Under the pieces are notes generated by a model. The model saw nothing but the letters and a program-made list of their open reading frames with translations. It searched no databases and was not told where the DNA came from. Source: an uncultured Ardenticatenia bacterium (GTDB lineage: Bacteria; Chloroflexota; Anaerolineae; 4572-78; NAK82). From it: DNA of 64,000 bases. The stretch is from positions 92,059-156,058 of the forward strand of contig CAKZLO010000011.1 in NCBI GenBank assembly GCA_937127125.1, in the 5' to 3' direction. Below are positions 8,848-16,333 of this stretch, one piece after another; the first letter of the stretch is position 1, and every line of letters starts with the position of its first letter. The translations under genes and the position numbers were made by a program.

Positions 8848-10239
8848 ATGCGCGTCTTGTTGATACAACCGATGCAGCATCAAGGGATAGGATTAGAACG
8901 ACTGGATTTGATTGAGCCCTTGGGGCTTGAGATGATCGCTGGTGCACTCTGGGATAGGCATGAGGTTGCATTGTTGGACTTGCGTCTGAATCCCGAAGCC
9001 CTGCTGGCAACGCTGAGCGATTTTAGGCCCCACGTGGTGGGGATCAGCTCCACCTTCACAGTGAAGCTGTACCAAACATTGCGTATTGCGGAAACAGCCA
9101 AAACGGTGAATCCTCAGATTTTCGTCGTGGTGGGTGGTCATCATCCTTCTTTGTACCCGGCTGACTTTCACCACCCCGCTGTAGACGCCATTGTGGTAGG
9201 AGAAGGTGAGATCAGCATGCGGGAGCTGATAGACTGTCTTGCTGCTGGAGATGATCCCTCTCGTGTCCCTGGCCTGGTGCTTAACCAAGGCCAAACACAG
9301 GTGCCCACTGGGCAGCGGACATTGGTGCACGACCTGGATCTCCTACCTCATCCACAGCGCACATTAACGCAACCCTTCCGCCACTATTACCACTTGTTCT
9401 TTGAGCAGCCGATAGCCGCCCTAGAGACGACACGAGGCTGTCCCTATCAATGCAACTTCTGTGCTGTGTGGCACTTCTACCAAGGACAGGTGCGCTTCAA
9501 AAGCCCTCAGCGCGTCGTGACTGAGCTGGAAGCTATTGCGGAGCCTAAGGTATTCTTTACCGACGACAACTTCCTGGTCAGCGCTCGCCGCAGCAAGGAG
9601 CTCGCCCATCTGATTCGCGAGCGTGGCATCCGCAAGCACTACTACGTCCAGGCACGCAGCGATGTGATCGTGCGTCATCCCGAGCTGATCGCTCAATGGC
9701 GCGAGGTGGGGTTGCGAGGCGTCTTCATCGGTTTTGAGAAACCCGATCAAGCGGGATTGGATGCTGTCAACAAGAACAACTCGATCGAGAACAACGAAAG
9801 AGCCTTAGCAATCCTGCGCCAACACGGGATCGAGCCTGATGCTTCGTTCATTGTCGATCCAACTTACGATCCCAGCGATTTCGCGACTCTGCGTCGCTAT
9901 GTTCGCCGTCTGAGATTACGACTACCGTTTTTCACTGTGCTCACGCCACTTCCTGGCACCACGTTTTTCGACGCTGTGAAGGAACAGCTTACGACGCACA
10001 ACTATGAGCAGTTTGATATGCTCCATGCCGTACTGCCGACACGCCTGCCGCTGGCTGAATTCTACGCTGAGCTGGCCAAGCTCTACCGTGAGGCCTATCC
10101 ACTCTGGAAGCTGCGGTTGGCTAAGCTCTACCTGGCGTTCCTAGACAGGTGGCAGCACGGCGCGCGTGCCACCTCTTGGCGACAAATTCTGGATGAGATC
10201 GCGCGTGTTGGCGAGGCGCGCACGTACCAGGTAAACTGA
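8848..10239 (+). CDS. B12-binding-domain radical SAM protein, BchE/HpnJ-like
   Basis: 463 aa. N-terminal cobalamin-binding-like Rossmann domain (about 1-140; GGHHPSLYPADF, VVGEGE are typical), then a radical SAM barrel with CPYQCNFC at about residues 198-205, then a helical C-terminal region. The layout matches the large family that includes BchE, HpnJ and PhpK. The DxHxxG cobalamin-ligand motif is absent, as in many members of this branch. It is not a close paralogue of the 3530-5020 protein: the C-terminal regions differ. Substrate unknown. Start ATG at 8848, about 13 bases after AGGAGGG, a slightly long spacing. Confidence 0.85.
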   Translation: MRVLLIQPMQHQGIGLERLDLIEPLGLEMIAGALWDRHEVALLDLRLNPEALLATLSDFRPHVVGISSTFTVKLYQTLRIAETAKTVNPQIFVVVGGHHPSLYPADFHHPAVDAIVVGEGEISMRELIDCLAAGDDPSRVPGLVLNQGQTQVPTGQRTLVHDLDLLPHPQRTLTQPFRHYYHLFFEQPIAALETTRGCPYQCNFCAVWHFYQGQVRFKSPQRVVTELEAIAEPKVFFTDDNFLVSARRSKELAHLIRERGIRKHYYVQARSDVIVRHPELIAQWREVGLRGVFIGFEKPDQAGLDAVNKNNSIENNERALAILRQHGIEPDASFIVDPTYDPSDFATLRRYVRRLRLRLPFFTVLTPLPGTTFFDAVKEQLTTHNYEQFDMLHAVLPTRLPLAEFYAELAKLYREAYPLWKLRLAKLYLAFLDRWQHGARATSWRQILDEIARVGEARTYQVN

Positions 10240-10422
10240 GAGGACGTTCGCCGGGGCTATTCCCTCCGCTGCGAAGCACAGCGGCTCCTTGTTGAATTGG
10301 CCTCAGCCTTCAAGAGCGTTGCCATAGAACGGCCGATTGCTCACGACACGCCTTCCGTTGACGTCTGAAGCTACCTTTGTGAGTCAGCGCGCAAGGCCCA
10401 AGGCGTTACCCGGACTCAGAGC
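10240..10422. other. Short gap with a small GC hairpin
   Basis: After the radical SAM gene, CCGCTG (10266-10271) and CAGCGG (10279-10284) form a small hairpin without a T-tract. It may be a weak terminator. Nothing else is seen before the promoter at 10423. Confidence 0.3.
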
Positions 10423-10450
10423 TTGACATTATTCTATTTTATGTTATGCT
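10423..10450 (+). promoter_or_regulatory. Promoter of the small membrane protein
   Basis: Consensus TTGACA (10423-10428), 16-base spacer, TATGCT (10445-10450) in an AT-rich stretch, about 50 bases before the start codon at 10503. Confidence 0.65.
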
Positions 10451-10502
10451 GAAATAGCCACGTTAATAGAATCTCTGTATTGCTAGCAGGAGGTGAGACA
10501 AA

Positions 10503-10763
10503 GTGAAAGACGAGCCCCAAAACCGACCTCCCTGGCTGCGCAATCTGCGACCACGTCACGAGGTAGAGAGCATGTCCTCTGCCGTTCTCTCCGAAGAGCT
10601 CAGCCTGCCAGCTAGCGTAGCTGAGACACCCATAGAAGCTTCGCCGGCAATGGGGAAATCTTCCACCCGCCAGCACGTGTTGCTGCTGGCGATCCTTCTA
10701 TGGATGAACATCGCAGTGCTCGGCTGTTTATGTCTGTTAGCCACCCAGCGCGTTGTTCCTTAG
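10503..10763 (+). CDS. Small single-span membrane protein, unknown function
   Basis: An 86-aa protein that I do not recognise. It has a GTG start behind a near-perfect AGGAGGTG ribosome site at an ideal distance and a strong promoter upstream, so it is very likely expressed. Residues 1-58 are hydrophilic, proline-rich and acidic-basic mixed (DEPQNRPPWLRNLRP at the N-terminus). Residues about 60-81 form one hydrophobic helix (LLLAILLWMNIAVLGCLCLL), ending RVVP. Predicted topology: cytoplasmic tail plus a C-terminal membrane anchor. It is convergent with the HEAT-repeat gene. No motif suggests a function. Confidence 0.75.
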   Translation: MKDEPQNRPPWLRNLRPRHEVESMSSAVLSEELSLPASVAETPIEASPAMGKSSTRQHVLLLAILLWMNIAVLGCLCLLATQRVVP

Positions 10764-10840
10764 AGAGGGCGGGTAATTACTCTCAAAGGATAATCTACAG
10801 TCTGTCGTCTCCTCGTTCTTGCCCTGTTTCCAGTTCCAGC

Positions 10841-11803
10841 TCACTTTTCATCTTCGTAGTCTTGATCGTCTTCCAAATCTTCATAGAGGGGTATTGAAAA
10901 CATCCCGTCCCATACATCCATTTCGTCCAGCGCATCTGCCGCCGCGTCGCGCAGTGCCTCGTCGTGGCTTGCGTAGCATATTTCTAGTACACGGCGTGCC
11001 TCTTTGCCACCAATCGCACCCAATGCCCATACTGCAGCCTGCTGCACTTCCGGATCTGGGTCGTGCAGGGCAAGTTCAGAAAGGCGTGGCACAGCACTTG
11101 AGAGCTCCAGCTCACCACAAGCACGGGCAGCCTCATAACGCAGTTCAGGATTGCGACTCTCCAGCTCGGTCAATAACAGATGGCGCCAGTATGGATCAGC
11201 ACTGCGCCCCATAGCGAAAAGAGCGCTACTTTGCATTTTTTCGTCATCGCTATCGTACGCCTCTTGGATAATCTTACGCACCCCATCTTTGCCCGAATAG
11301 GCGATCGACTCAATCGCACGGCGACGAACTTCCACCGTTTCAGCGTGATTAGCGATGGTGGCACGCAGCGCTTCCTCAATGCGTGCACCGATAGCGCTGT
11401 CCAGCTTCTCCAGCTCAGCCAGCAGCACGAAGCGACCCAACGCAGCAGCAGCTGCTGCTCTTACGATCTCTGCCTCGTCCGACTGCATAAGACGAATGAG
11501 AGGTGCAATCAGGGAGCGATCCTCATTTTCCCAAAGGCCTTCGATAGCAGCCGCACGCACCTGACTGTCCTCATCCTCCAGCGCCATGAGAAATATCGAG
11601 TCGAAATTGACCTCGAAGCTTTGTTCTGTGATTTCCGCCAATCGCCGGACGATAAGCCGTCGTCGTTCCGTTGCAATCGCAGGCCATGCTGCGCGAAATG
11701 CTTCGAACTGGTCTCTGCTCATGCTTGAGAGTGCATACAAATAGCGAATGCGCAGCCTCTCCTCGTTGTTACTAATGTGTCTCAATACTTCCTCATATTT
11801 CAT
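10841..11803 (-). CDS. HEAT-repeat protein
   Basis: A 320-aa soluble protein built almost wholly of helical HEAT/PBS-lyase-type repeats of about 30-33 residues, e.g. DSQVRAAAIEGLWENED, EAEIVRAAAAAALGRFV, NPELRYEAARACGELE, DPEVQQAAVWALGAIGG. It ends in an acidic tail (DLEDDQDYEDEK). HEAT repeats form a scaffold for protein-protein contacts; no catalytic site is visible. It is the last gene of a minus-strand operon with the zinc-ribbon protein (24-base gap), the site-2 protease and the SecD-head protein, which suggests a shared envelope-related role. Start ATG with GAGGCTGGT upstream. Confidence 0.85.
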   Translation of the reverse strand: MKYEEVLRHISNNEERLRIRYLYALSSMSRDQFEAFRAAWPAIATERRRLIVRRLAEITEQSFEVNFDSIFLMALEDEDSQVRAAAIEGLWENEDRSLIAPLIRLMQSDEAEIVRAAAAAALGRFVLLAELEKLDSAIGARIEEALRATIANHAETVEVRRRAIESIAYSGKDGVRKIIQEAYDSDDEKMQSSALFAMGRSADPYWRHLLLTELESRNPELRYEAARACGELELSSAVPRLSELALHDPDPEVQQAAVWALGAIGGKEARRVLEICYASHDEALRDAAADALDEMDVWDGMFSIPLYEDLEDDQDYEDEK

Positions 11804-11827
11804 ACCAGCCTCAATTCCAGGGCCATA

Positions 11828-12712
11828 TCACTGCCAGTAGAATGTGCGTTTCTCACTGGGCGGGCTGAGCGGCTCACCCACCCTTTCTCCGTCAGGACCC
11901 TCTATTACCCGTTCGACATAGACATACCATTCATACGCTCGACCGGTCTCTTGATCGGCTTTGAGGTAGAATATATCGGCAGGCACAAGCCAAGCGGTCT
12001 CTTTAACGTTGTTACCACCGCGTTGTGCAAACACTCCATTTTCAGACCACGACAACCGCACAGCGTACCATTCATCTGCTCGTAACTCACCCGCAGGTTC
12101 CCACGCCAGTACCACGAACTGGTTGCGTCCGATGAAGATCTGCCCATCTGGCGGACCCAGAAGCACTGGTGCGCGAAACCGCGGTGTGGGAGTAGGGCTC
12201 GGGGTCATCGTTGCCGTGGGTGTAGTGGTCGGAGTAGCGGTCGCCGGCAAGACAACCAATGGGGTATTGGTCACCGTCGGGGTGTTGGTAGGCGTAGCGG
12301 TGGGCGTGCTGGTCGAGGTTGGCGTTGGTGTCGACGTTGCTGTGGGAGTTAACGTGGGGGTATGGGTCGGAGTGACGGTGGGCGTTGGGGTGGGCATAAA
12401 GAAGCTCACTACCTCGACCGTCTTCTGCTCCAATTCACCCCGGATATGAAAAAGTCCTGCACCGGCCAGCACTACAACCAGTGCTACAAAGCTCCATTTC
12501 ATATAGGGCCACAAAGGGATCAGGAAAGCGGACCAACGTGGTCGTAAACCTGCCCCGCAAGCAGCACATACGCGATGCCCCCCCAAGTTCAAGTGTCCAC
12601 ACACTCCACAACGGATGTTCCCACGCCCCGCCGGGTGCAGCTGACCACAAGCGGGACAGATGACCCACTCTCTCTCAACCTCGGCATGACACCTGCGACA
12701 GTAGTACACCAT
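11828..12712 (-). CDS. Zinc-ribbon membrane protein with Thr-Pro stalk and exported C-terminal domain
   Basis: 294 aa from the ATG at 12712, five bases after the protease stop. Two zinc ribbons lie at the N-terminus (CRRC...CPAC and CGVC...CAAC, residues about 5-58), then one membrane helix (about 72-92), then a stalk of TPT/TPTPTST repeats (about 105-180) and a globular C-terminal domain of about 115 residues (PVLLGPPDGQ ... TFYW). The cytoplasmic ribbon probably faces in and the stalk and domain out. The C-terminal domain resembles that of the gene at 61619-63087 (shared W-P-DEWY/DEHY, WYV and SE-RTFxW pattern). Function unknown. The repetitive stalk creates a long Gly-Val antisense ORF that is not a gene. 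Confidence 0.75.
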   Translation of the reverse strand: MVYYCRRCHAEVEREWVICPACGQLHPAGRGNIRCGVCGHLNLGGHRVCAACGAGLRPRWSAFLIPLWPYMKWSFVALVVVLAGAGLFHIRGELEQKTVEVVSFFMPTPTPTVTPTHTPTLTPTATSTPTPTSTSTPTATPTNTPTVTNTPLVVLPATATPTTTPTATMTPSPTPTPRFRAPVLLGPPDGQIFIGRNQFVVLAWEPAGELRADEWYAVRLSWSENGVFAQRGGNNVKETAWLVPADIFYLKADQETGRAYEWYVYVERVIEGPDGERVGEPLSPPSEKRTFYWQ

Positions 12713-12717
12713 AGAAT

Positions 12718-14025
12718 TCAGAACAGACTCGTCCAATCTATGGCGGTCACTGGCTGAATGATGTCAAAATAGCTGATGATCATCATCAAGGCTATCAGCA
12801 ACGCCAGCCCGATAAAGTGCACAAAGCCCTCGCGTGCTGGATCTACTCGCCTTCCGCGTATCGCCTCAATCACGATGAACAGGATTCGCCCCCCATCCAG
12901 AGCGGGCAAAGGCAATAGATTGGTGATCGCCAGTGCAGTGCTGATCAGGCCCAGCAAGCTGAGAATCGGATACCACCAACCCATTTGCACAGTGGCTTGC
13001 ACCGCCGAAGCGGTCTGCTGGTATATCCCATATGGCCCGATCGGCCGCACCGCTTCAGCAGGCAGAATGCCCCGCAGAATCAACAAGGGTACGCTGATCG
13101 TCAACGCCACCGTATTGAATACCTGCTCCACCCCCTTTATCAGCGCCTCACCCAAGGGATAATACACGATATCCACCTTAGAAACGGCAGCTTGAATGCT
13201 GACTCCCATAGCCCCTTCACCTGCAGGTGGATTGGGACGCGGCACCAGCAGCACTTGGAGCGTCTCTTCTCCGCGTCGAACTACCAGGCGTACCTCTTTG
13301 CCCAATCGCTCTTGAGTTAGTGCCACCAGCTCTTCCGGAGAACGTACTGCCATCCCATCAAGCGATTCGATGATATCTCCAATGCGCAGTCCTGCACGCT
13401 GGGCTGGTGAGCCGTCCGCCACCCCCAACACCATCACATTCTCCATAGCTATCGGCTCCGGCGCGCCCAGCATAAACGTGGCGGTGAATACCACGATCGC
13501 TAGCAGAATGTTCATCGCAGCTCCAGCCACGAGCACAGCAATGCGCACACGCTTGCTCTTGCTGGCAAAGCTGCGCGGTGCGCTGGGATCCTCTTCACCC
13601 AGCATGCGTACATAACCACCGAAGGGGATCAAATTGAGAGTATACTCCGTGCCTCGCTCAAGCTGTTCCACCACATATACAGGCTGGCCATATTTCTGTG
13701 AGGCTTCCTCGTCCGACATATTCTCAGGCACTAGCTCAAGCCGTGTAACCACTTCTTCGCCGCTAGTTTCCTGGTAACTGGTGTAAACAACCCGCTTTCC
13801 TGCCTCAAGCTGACGTGGCACCTGGGTCCGACGTCCAATTGTCAGAGTCTTGCCGCCCAGCACGATCTTCCCGCGCTCTTGCCATAGCTTGAGCAAGCGA
13901 GGAGGATAACCGAAGGCGAACTCGTCCACCTGGATGCCGAAACGCTTTGCCAGGATGAAATGACCTAGCTCGTGCACGAATATCAGCACACCCAACACGA
14001 TCACAAACGCGACCAAAGTTATCAT
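12718..14025 (-). CDS. rseP: RIP-type site-2 zinc metalloprotease (RseP/RasP family, M50B)
   Basis: Intramembrane metalloprotease that cleaves membrane-bound regulators or leftover signal peptides. HELGHF (HExxH zinc site) lies in the first helix at about residues 18-23 and LDGGR in a late helix, the two hallmarks. A PDZ domain (GSPAQRAGLRIGDIIESLDG) sits between. ATG at 14025 (435 aa) gives the usual start a few residues before the first helix; the longer ORF start is less likely. Between GYPPRL and LNLIPFGGYV, where many family members have a short link, there are about 85 residues containing a charged beta-rich segment. Lies 20 bases after the SecD-head gene and almost touches the zinc-ribbon gene, so co-transcription is likely. 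Confidence 0.93.
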   Translation of the reverse strand: MITLVAFVIVLGVLIFVHELGHFILAKRFGIQVDEFAFGYPPRLLKLWQERGKIVLGGKTLTIGRRTQVPRQLEAGKRVVYTSYQETSGEEVVTRLELVPENMSDEEASQKYGQPVYVVEQLERGTEYTLNLIPFGGYVRMLGEEDPSAPRSFASKSKRVRIAVLVAGAAMNILLAIVVFTATFMLGAPEPIAMENVMVLGVADGSPAQRAGLRIGDIIESLDGMAVRSPEELVALTQERLGKEVRLVVRRGEETLQVLLVPRPNPPAGEGAMGVSIQAAVSKVDIVYYPLGEALIKGVEQVFNTVALTISVPLLILRGILPAEAVRPIGPYGIYQQTASAVQATVQMGWWYPILSLLGLISTALAITNLLPLPALDGGRILFIVIEAIRGRRVDPAREGFVHFIGLALLIALMMIISYFDIIQPVTAIDWTSLF

Positions 14026-14045
14026 ACTCTGCAATATCCTCTCAA

Positions 14046-14819
14046 CTAATGCATCCCAGCTGTTTCGAAACCGCACCGAGAGCCACTCTCAGTCGCAGTG
14101 GCGGCGCGCATTTCTACCGTCCTAAGGGTAACCGGCAGTGGCCCACTGTGAAGCAATGCAGCCCACATATGCGCCTGCGCCAGCGTCGCACTGCCAGTCA
14201 ACTCCATCACTCCACTTCGATCAACCAGAGGGGTACGCAGGATAGGACAATTCACCACCTGCCCGTCTACCAGCAAGCACAGATAATAGCCACTTTGCTC
14301 CTTGGTATGCGCCCTGAGGCGGACGTCCCCTTCTGGAGTGAGACGGAATTCAATCACTGGCCTGTTATATCGCCAATGTGCTTCCACAGCTACAAAATGA
14401 GGAGCAGCCAGAACCACCTCGTAGACGTTCAACTCTGGCCTAGCCACGTCGCCTGTAATCACACGTTTTCCGATGGGGAGGAACTCGGTACCACCTTCCA
14501 CCAGCTCAATCACCCCCCGTCGCGTCGCCTCATTAGCCACCCAGACCGGTGACACGCCGGGCGCTACACGAACCTCCAGCCGATCACCTCGCACGCTCCA
14601 ACCTTCGAGACCGCGCGTGTGCGGATAACACATCCGGGTGCGTCCTTGCAGAACCGCCCCAGCATGCAGCAGTTGATACCAACGGGACGGCCCGTTTGCC
14701 TCGAAAAGCAGTGTGCTCGCTTCCCCGCTCACCGCCGCAGGCACTTGTTGGTTGGCCAAGATTACCACAAATACTGCCAGTGCGATGATCACCAATCCAG
14801 CCAATCCCCAGATTCGCAA
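14046..14819 (-). CDS. Membrane-anchored orphan SecD P1-head-like protein
   Basis: 257 aa, TTG start behind GGAGGAG. One N-terminal hydrophobic segment (about 4-22) anchors an exported domain. Residues about 175-240 resemble the P1-head part of SecD (LVDGQVVNCPILRTPL followed by ATLAQAHMWAALLHSGPLPV), the segment that in SecD reads like DGKVVSAPxI ... TLEEAxxLAxLLRSGALPV. None of the SecD transmembrane bundle is present. It is upstream of the site-2 protease in the same operon. Function unknown; it may bind exported polypeptides in the envelope. The similarity is a pattern match by eye, so moderate. Confidence 0.65.
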   Translation of the reverse strand: MRIWGLAGLVIIALAVFVVILANQQVPAAVSGEASTLLFEANGPSRWYQLLHAGAVLQGRTRMCYPHTRGLEGWSVRGDRLEVRVAPGVSPVWVANEATRRGVIELVEGGTEFLPIGKRVITGDVARPELNVYEVVLAAPHFVAVEAHWRYNRPVIEFRLTPEGDVRLRAHTKEQSGYYLCLLVDGQVVNCPILRTPLVDRSGVMELTGSATLAQAHMWAALLHSGPLPVTLRTVEMRAATATESGSRCGFETAGMH

Positions 14820-14992
14820 CTACTCCTCCGGCGGTGCCGTCAGCCGAGCTCCTTGCCCCTGCTAGACAACCTCATTCTAAAAGGATTATACACCAACTCA
14901 CGAGCGGCGTAAATCGAGATTGAGCGCTGATAGACCCGTCGCTGGGTCGTACCGGGGTCTGATGGCCTCTGTCCGCAAAGTCCCTGGCTCTT

Positions 14993-15022
14993 TTGTGCTT
15001 AGGCAAACTTCACTGGTAGAAT
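14993..15022 (+). promoter_or_regulatory. Possible promoter of the MFS gene
   Basis: TTGTGC (14993-14998), 18 bases, TAGAAT (15017-15022), about 28 bases before the start codon. The rest of the 230-base divergent gap shows nothing else. Confidence 0.4.
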
Positions 15023-15050
15023 TAACGGACTACTCAGGAGGTCTATCTAA

Positions 15051-16232
15051 ATGAGCCGTTATTTCAACGTCGCCCTCATTGCAGCTGTTGGCTTCCTGTA
15101 CTGGGTGGGACTATATCTCTACGTGCCCACTCTACCCAATTACATTCAGACGAAGACCAATGACCTGGCGATGGTGGGCACGATCCTCTCCATGTATGGC
15201 TTGTGGCAAGGGATCATCCGACTGCCGCTGGGCATCGCCGCGGACTGGTGCGGTCGCCGCAAACCCTTCGTGGCGAGTTGTCTGGTACTCCTGGCGATAG
15301 GGGCTTTCGTACTAGGTAGCGCACAAAATGCGAGCGGTCTGCTTATTGGCCGTATCATCACTGGCTTGGCAGCGGGTACTTGGGTGCCCCTGGTGGTCCT
15401 GTTCAATTCTTTCTTTCCGCCTGAAGATTCAGTGCGTGCTACGGCTTTGCTCAACTTTGCTGCCTTCGCCGGCCGCATGCTAGCAACCAGCTTGAACGGC
15501 TGGCTAAATGAGCTGGGAGGCTACACTCTAGCCTTTTACCTTGCCGCAGGCGTGTCTGTGTTGGCTACGTTGGTGACATTGACGACAAAGGAAAAAGCAC
15601 GCCCCCCAAGACCACCCTCTGTCGCCAGCCTGGGTAATCTTGTCACACGGCGTGATGTATTGTTGCCCTCTCTTTTATCCATAATTATTCACTATATTGC
15701 CTTTGGCACCACCTTTGGCTTTCTGCCTATCCTAGCGAAAGAGATGGGTGCCAGCGACGTAACACAAAGTATGCTGGTAACATTGAACGTCGCTCTGACA
15801 ATCGTCAGCAGTATACTGGTGACATCGCTGGCCAAGCGGGTGAGCAACCGTCTGCTAGTCTATGTCAGCTGCGTGTCTGCTGCATTAGGGATAGTTTTGG
15901 CAGCATATGCTCCTTCGCTGCCACTCCTGTATGTAGCGCAAGCTTTTCTGGGCATTGGGTTTGGCATTGGCTACTCAGTCACCATGGGTATGAGCATCCA
16001 ATATGTAGAAGATCGCGAGCGCACAACGGCAATGGGGCTCTACCAAGCTCTCTACTCCATCGGGATGTTCGCTGGGCCTTGGATCAGTGGTATGGTGGCC
16101 GGCACAGTGGGTATCCGCACGATGTTGATCATTACAGCCCTTGCGACATTGTTGCCCAGTCTGTTTCTCACCAGCCTGTTGAGGACACGGGCGCACCCCG
16201 CAAGCAGAGCCGCTGCTGCCTCAAATCGCTGA
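15051..16232 (+). CDS. Major facilitator superfamily transporter
   Basis: A 393-aa inner-membrane secondary transporter with about 12 hydrophobic helices. The loop between helices 2 and 3 shows the family motif A form GIAADWCGRRKPFVA, and the equivalent in the second half is degenerate. Substrate cannot be read from the sequence. Start ATG follows AGGAGG at ideal distance. Single gene: a promoter candidate is upstream, and a perfect hairpin terminator follows (16262-16301). Confidence 0.88.
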   Translation: MSRYFNVALIAAVGFLYWVGLYLYVPTLPNYIQTKTNDLAMVGTILSMYGLWQGIIRLPLGIAADWCGRRKPFVASCLVLLAIGAFVLGSAQNASGLLIGRIITGLAAGTWVPLVVLFNSFFPPEDSVRATALLNFAAFAGRMLATSLNGWLNELGGYTLAFYLAAGVSVLATLVTLTTKEKARPPRPPSVASLGNLVTRRDVLLPSLLSIIIHYIAFGTTFGFLPILAKEMGASDVTQSMLVTLNVALTIVSSILVTSLAKRVSNRLLVYVSCVSAALGIVLAAYAPSLPLLYVAQAFLGIGFGIGYSVTMGMSIQYVEDRERTTAMGLYQALYSIGMFAGPWISGMVAGTVGIRTMLIITALATLLPSLFLTSLLRTRAHPASRAAAASNR

Positions 16233-16261
16233 GGTCAACCCAACAGCCGGGATATTCTCCA

Positions 16262-16301
16262 AGCAAAAGCCTCTCCTGACAAACTAGGAGAGGCTTTTGC
16301 T
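16262..16301. terminator. Bidirectional hairpin terminator between MFS gene and groEL
   Basis: A perfect 16-base stem (16262-16277 with 16286-16301) and eight-base loop lie between two convergent genes. The stem carries AAAAG on one side and CTTTT on the other, so it can serve both directions. Confidence 0.8.
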
Positions 16302-16333
16302 GCGTCACTCTGAAGTGTATCAGGGATGCTCTG

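Noticed and set aside
12009..12449. Gly-Val-rich plus-strand ORF opposite the Thr-Pro stalk
   Set aside because: It is the antisense reading of TPT repeats; not a gene. The same holds for 62654-62911.
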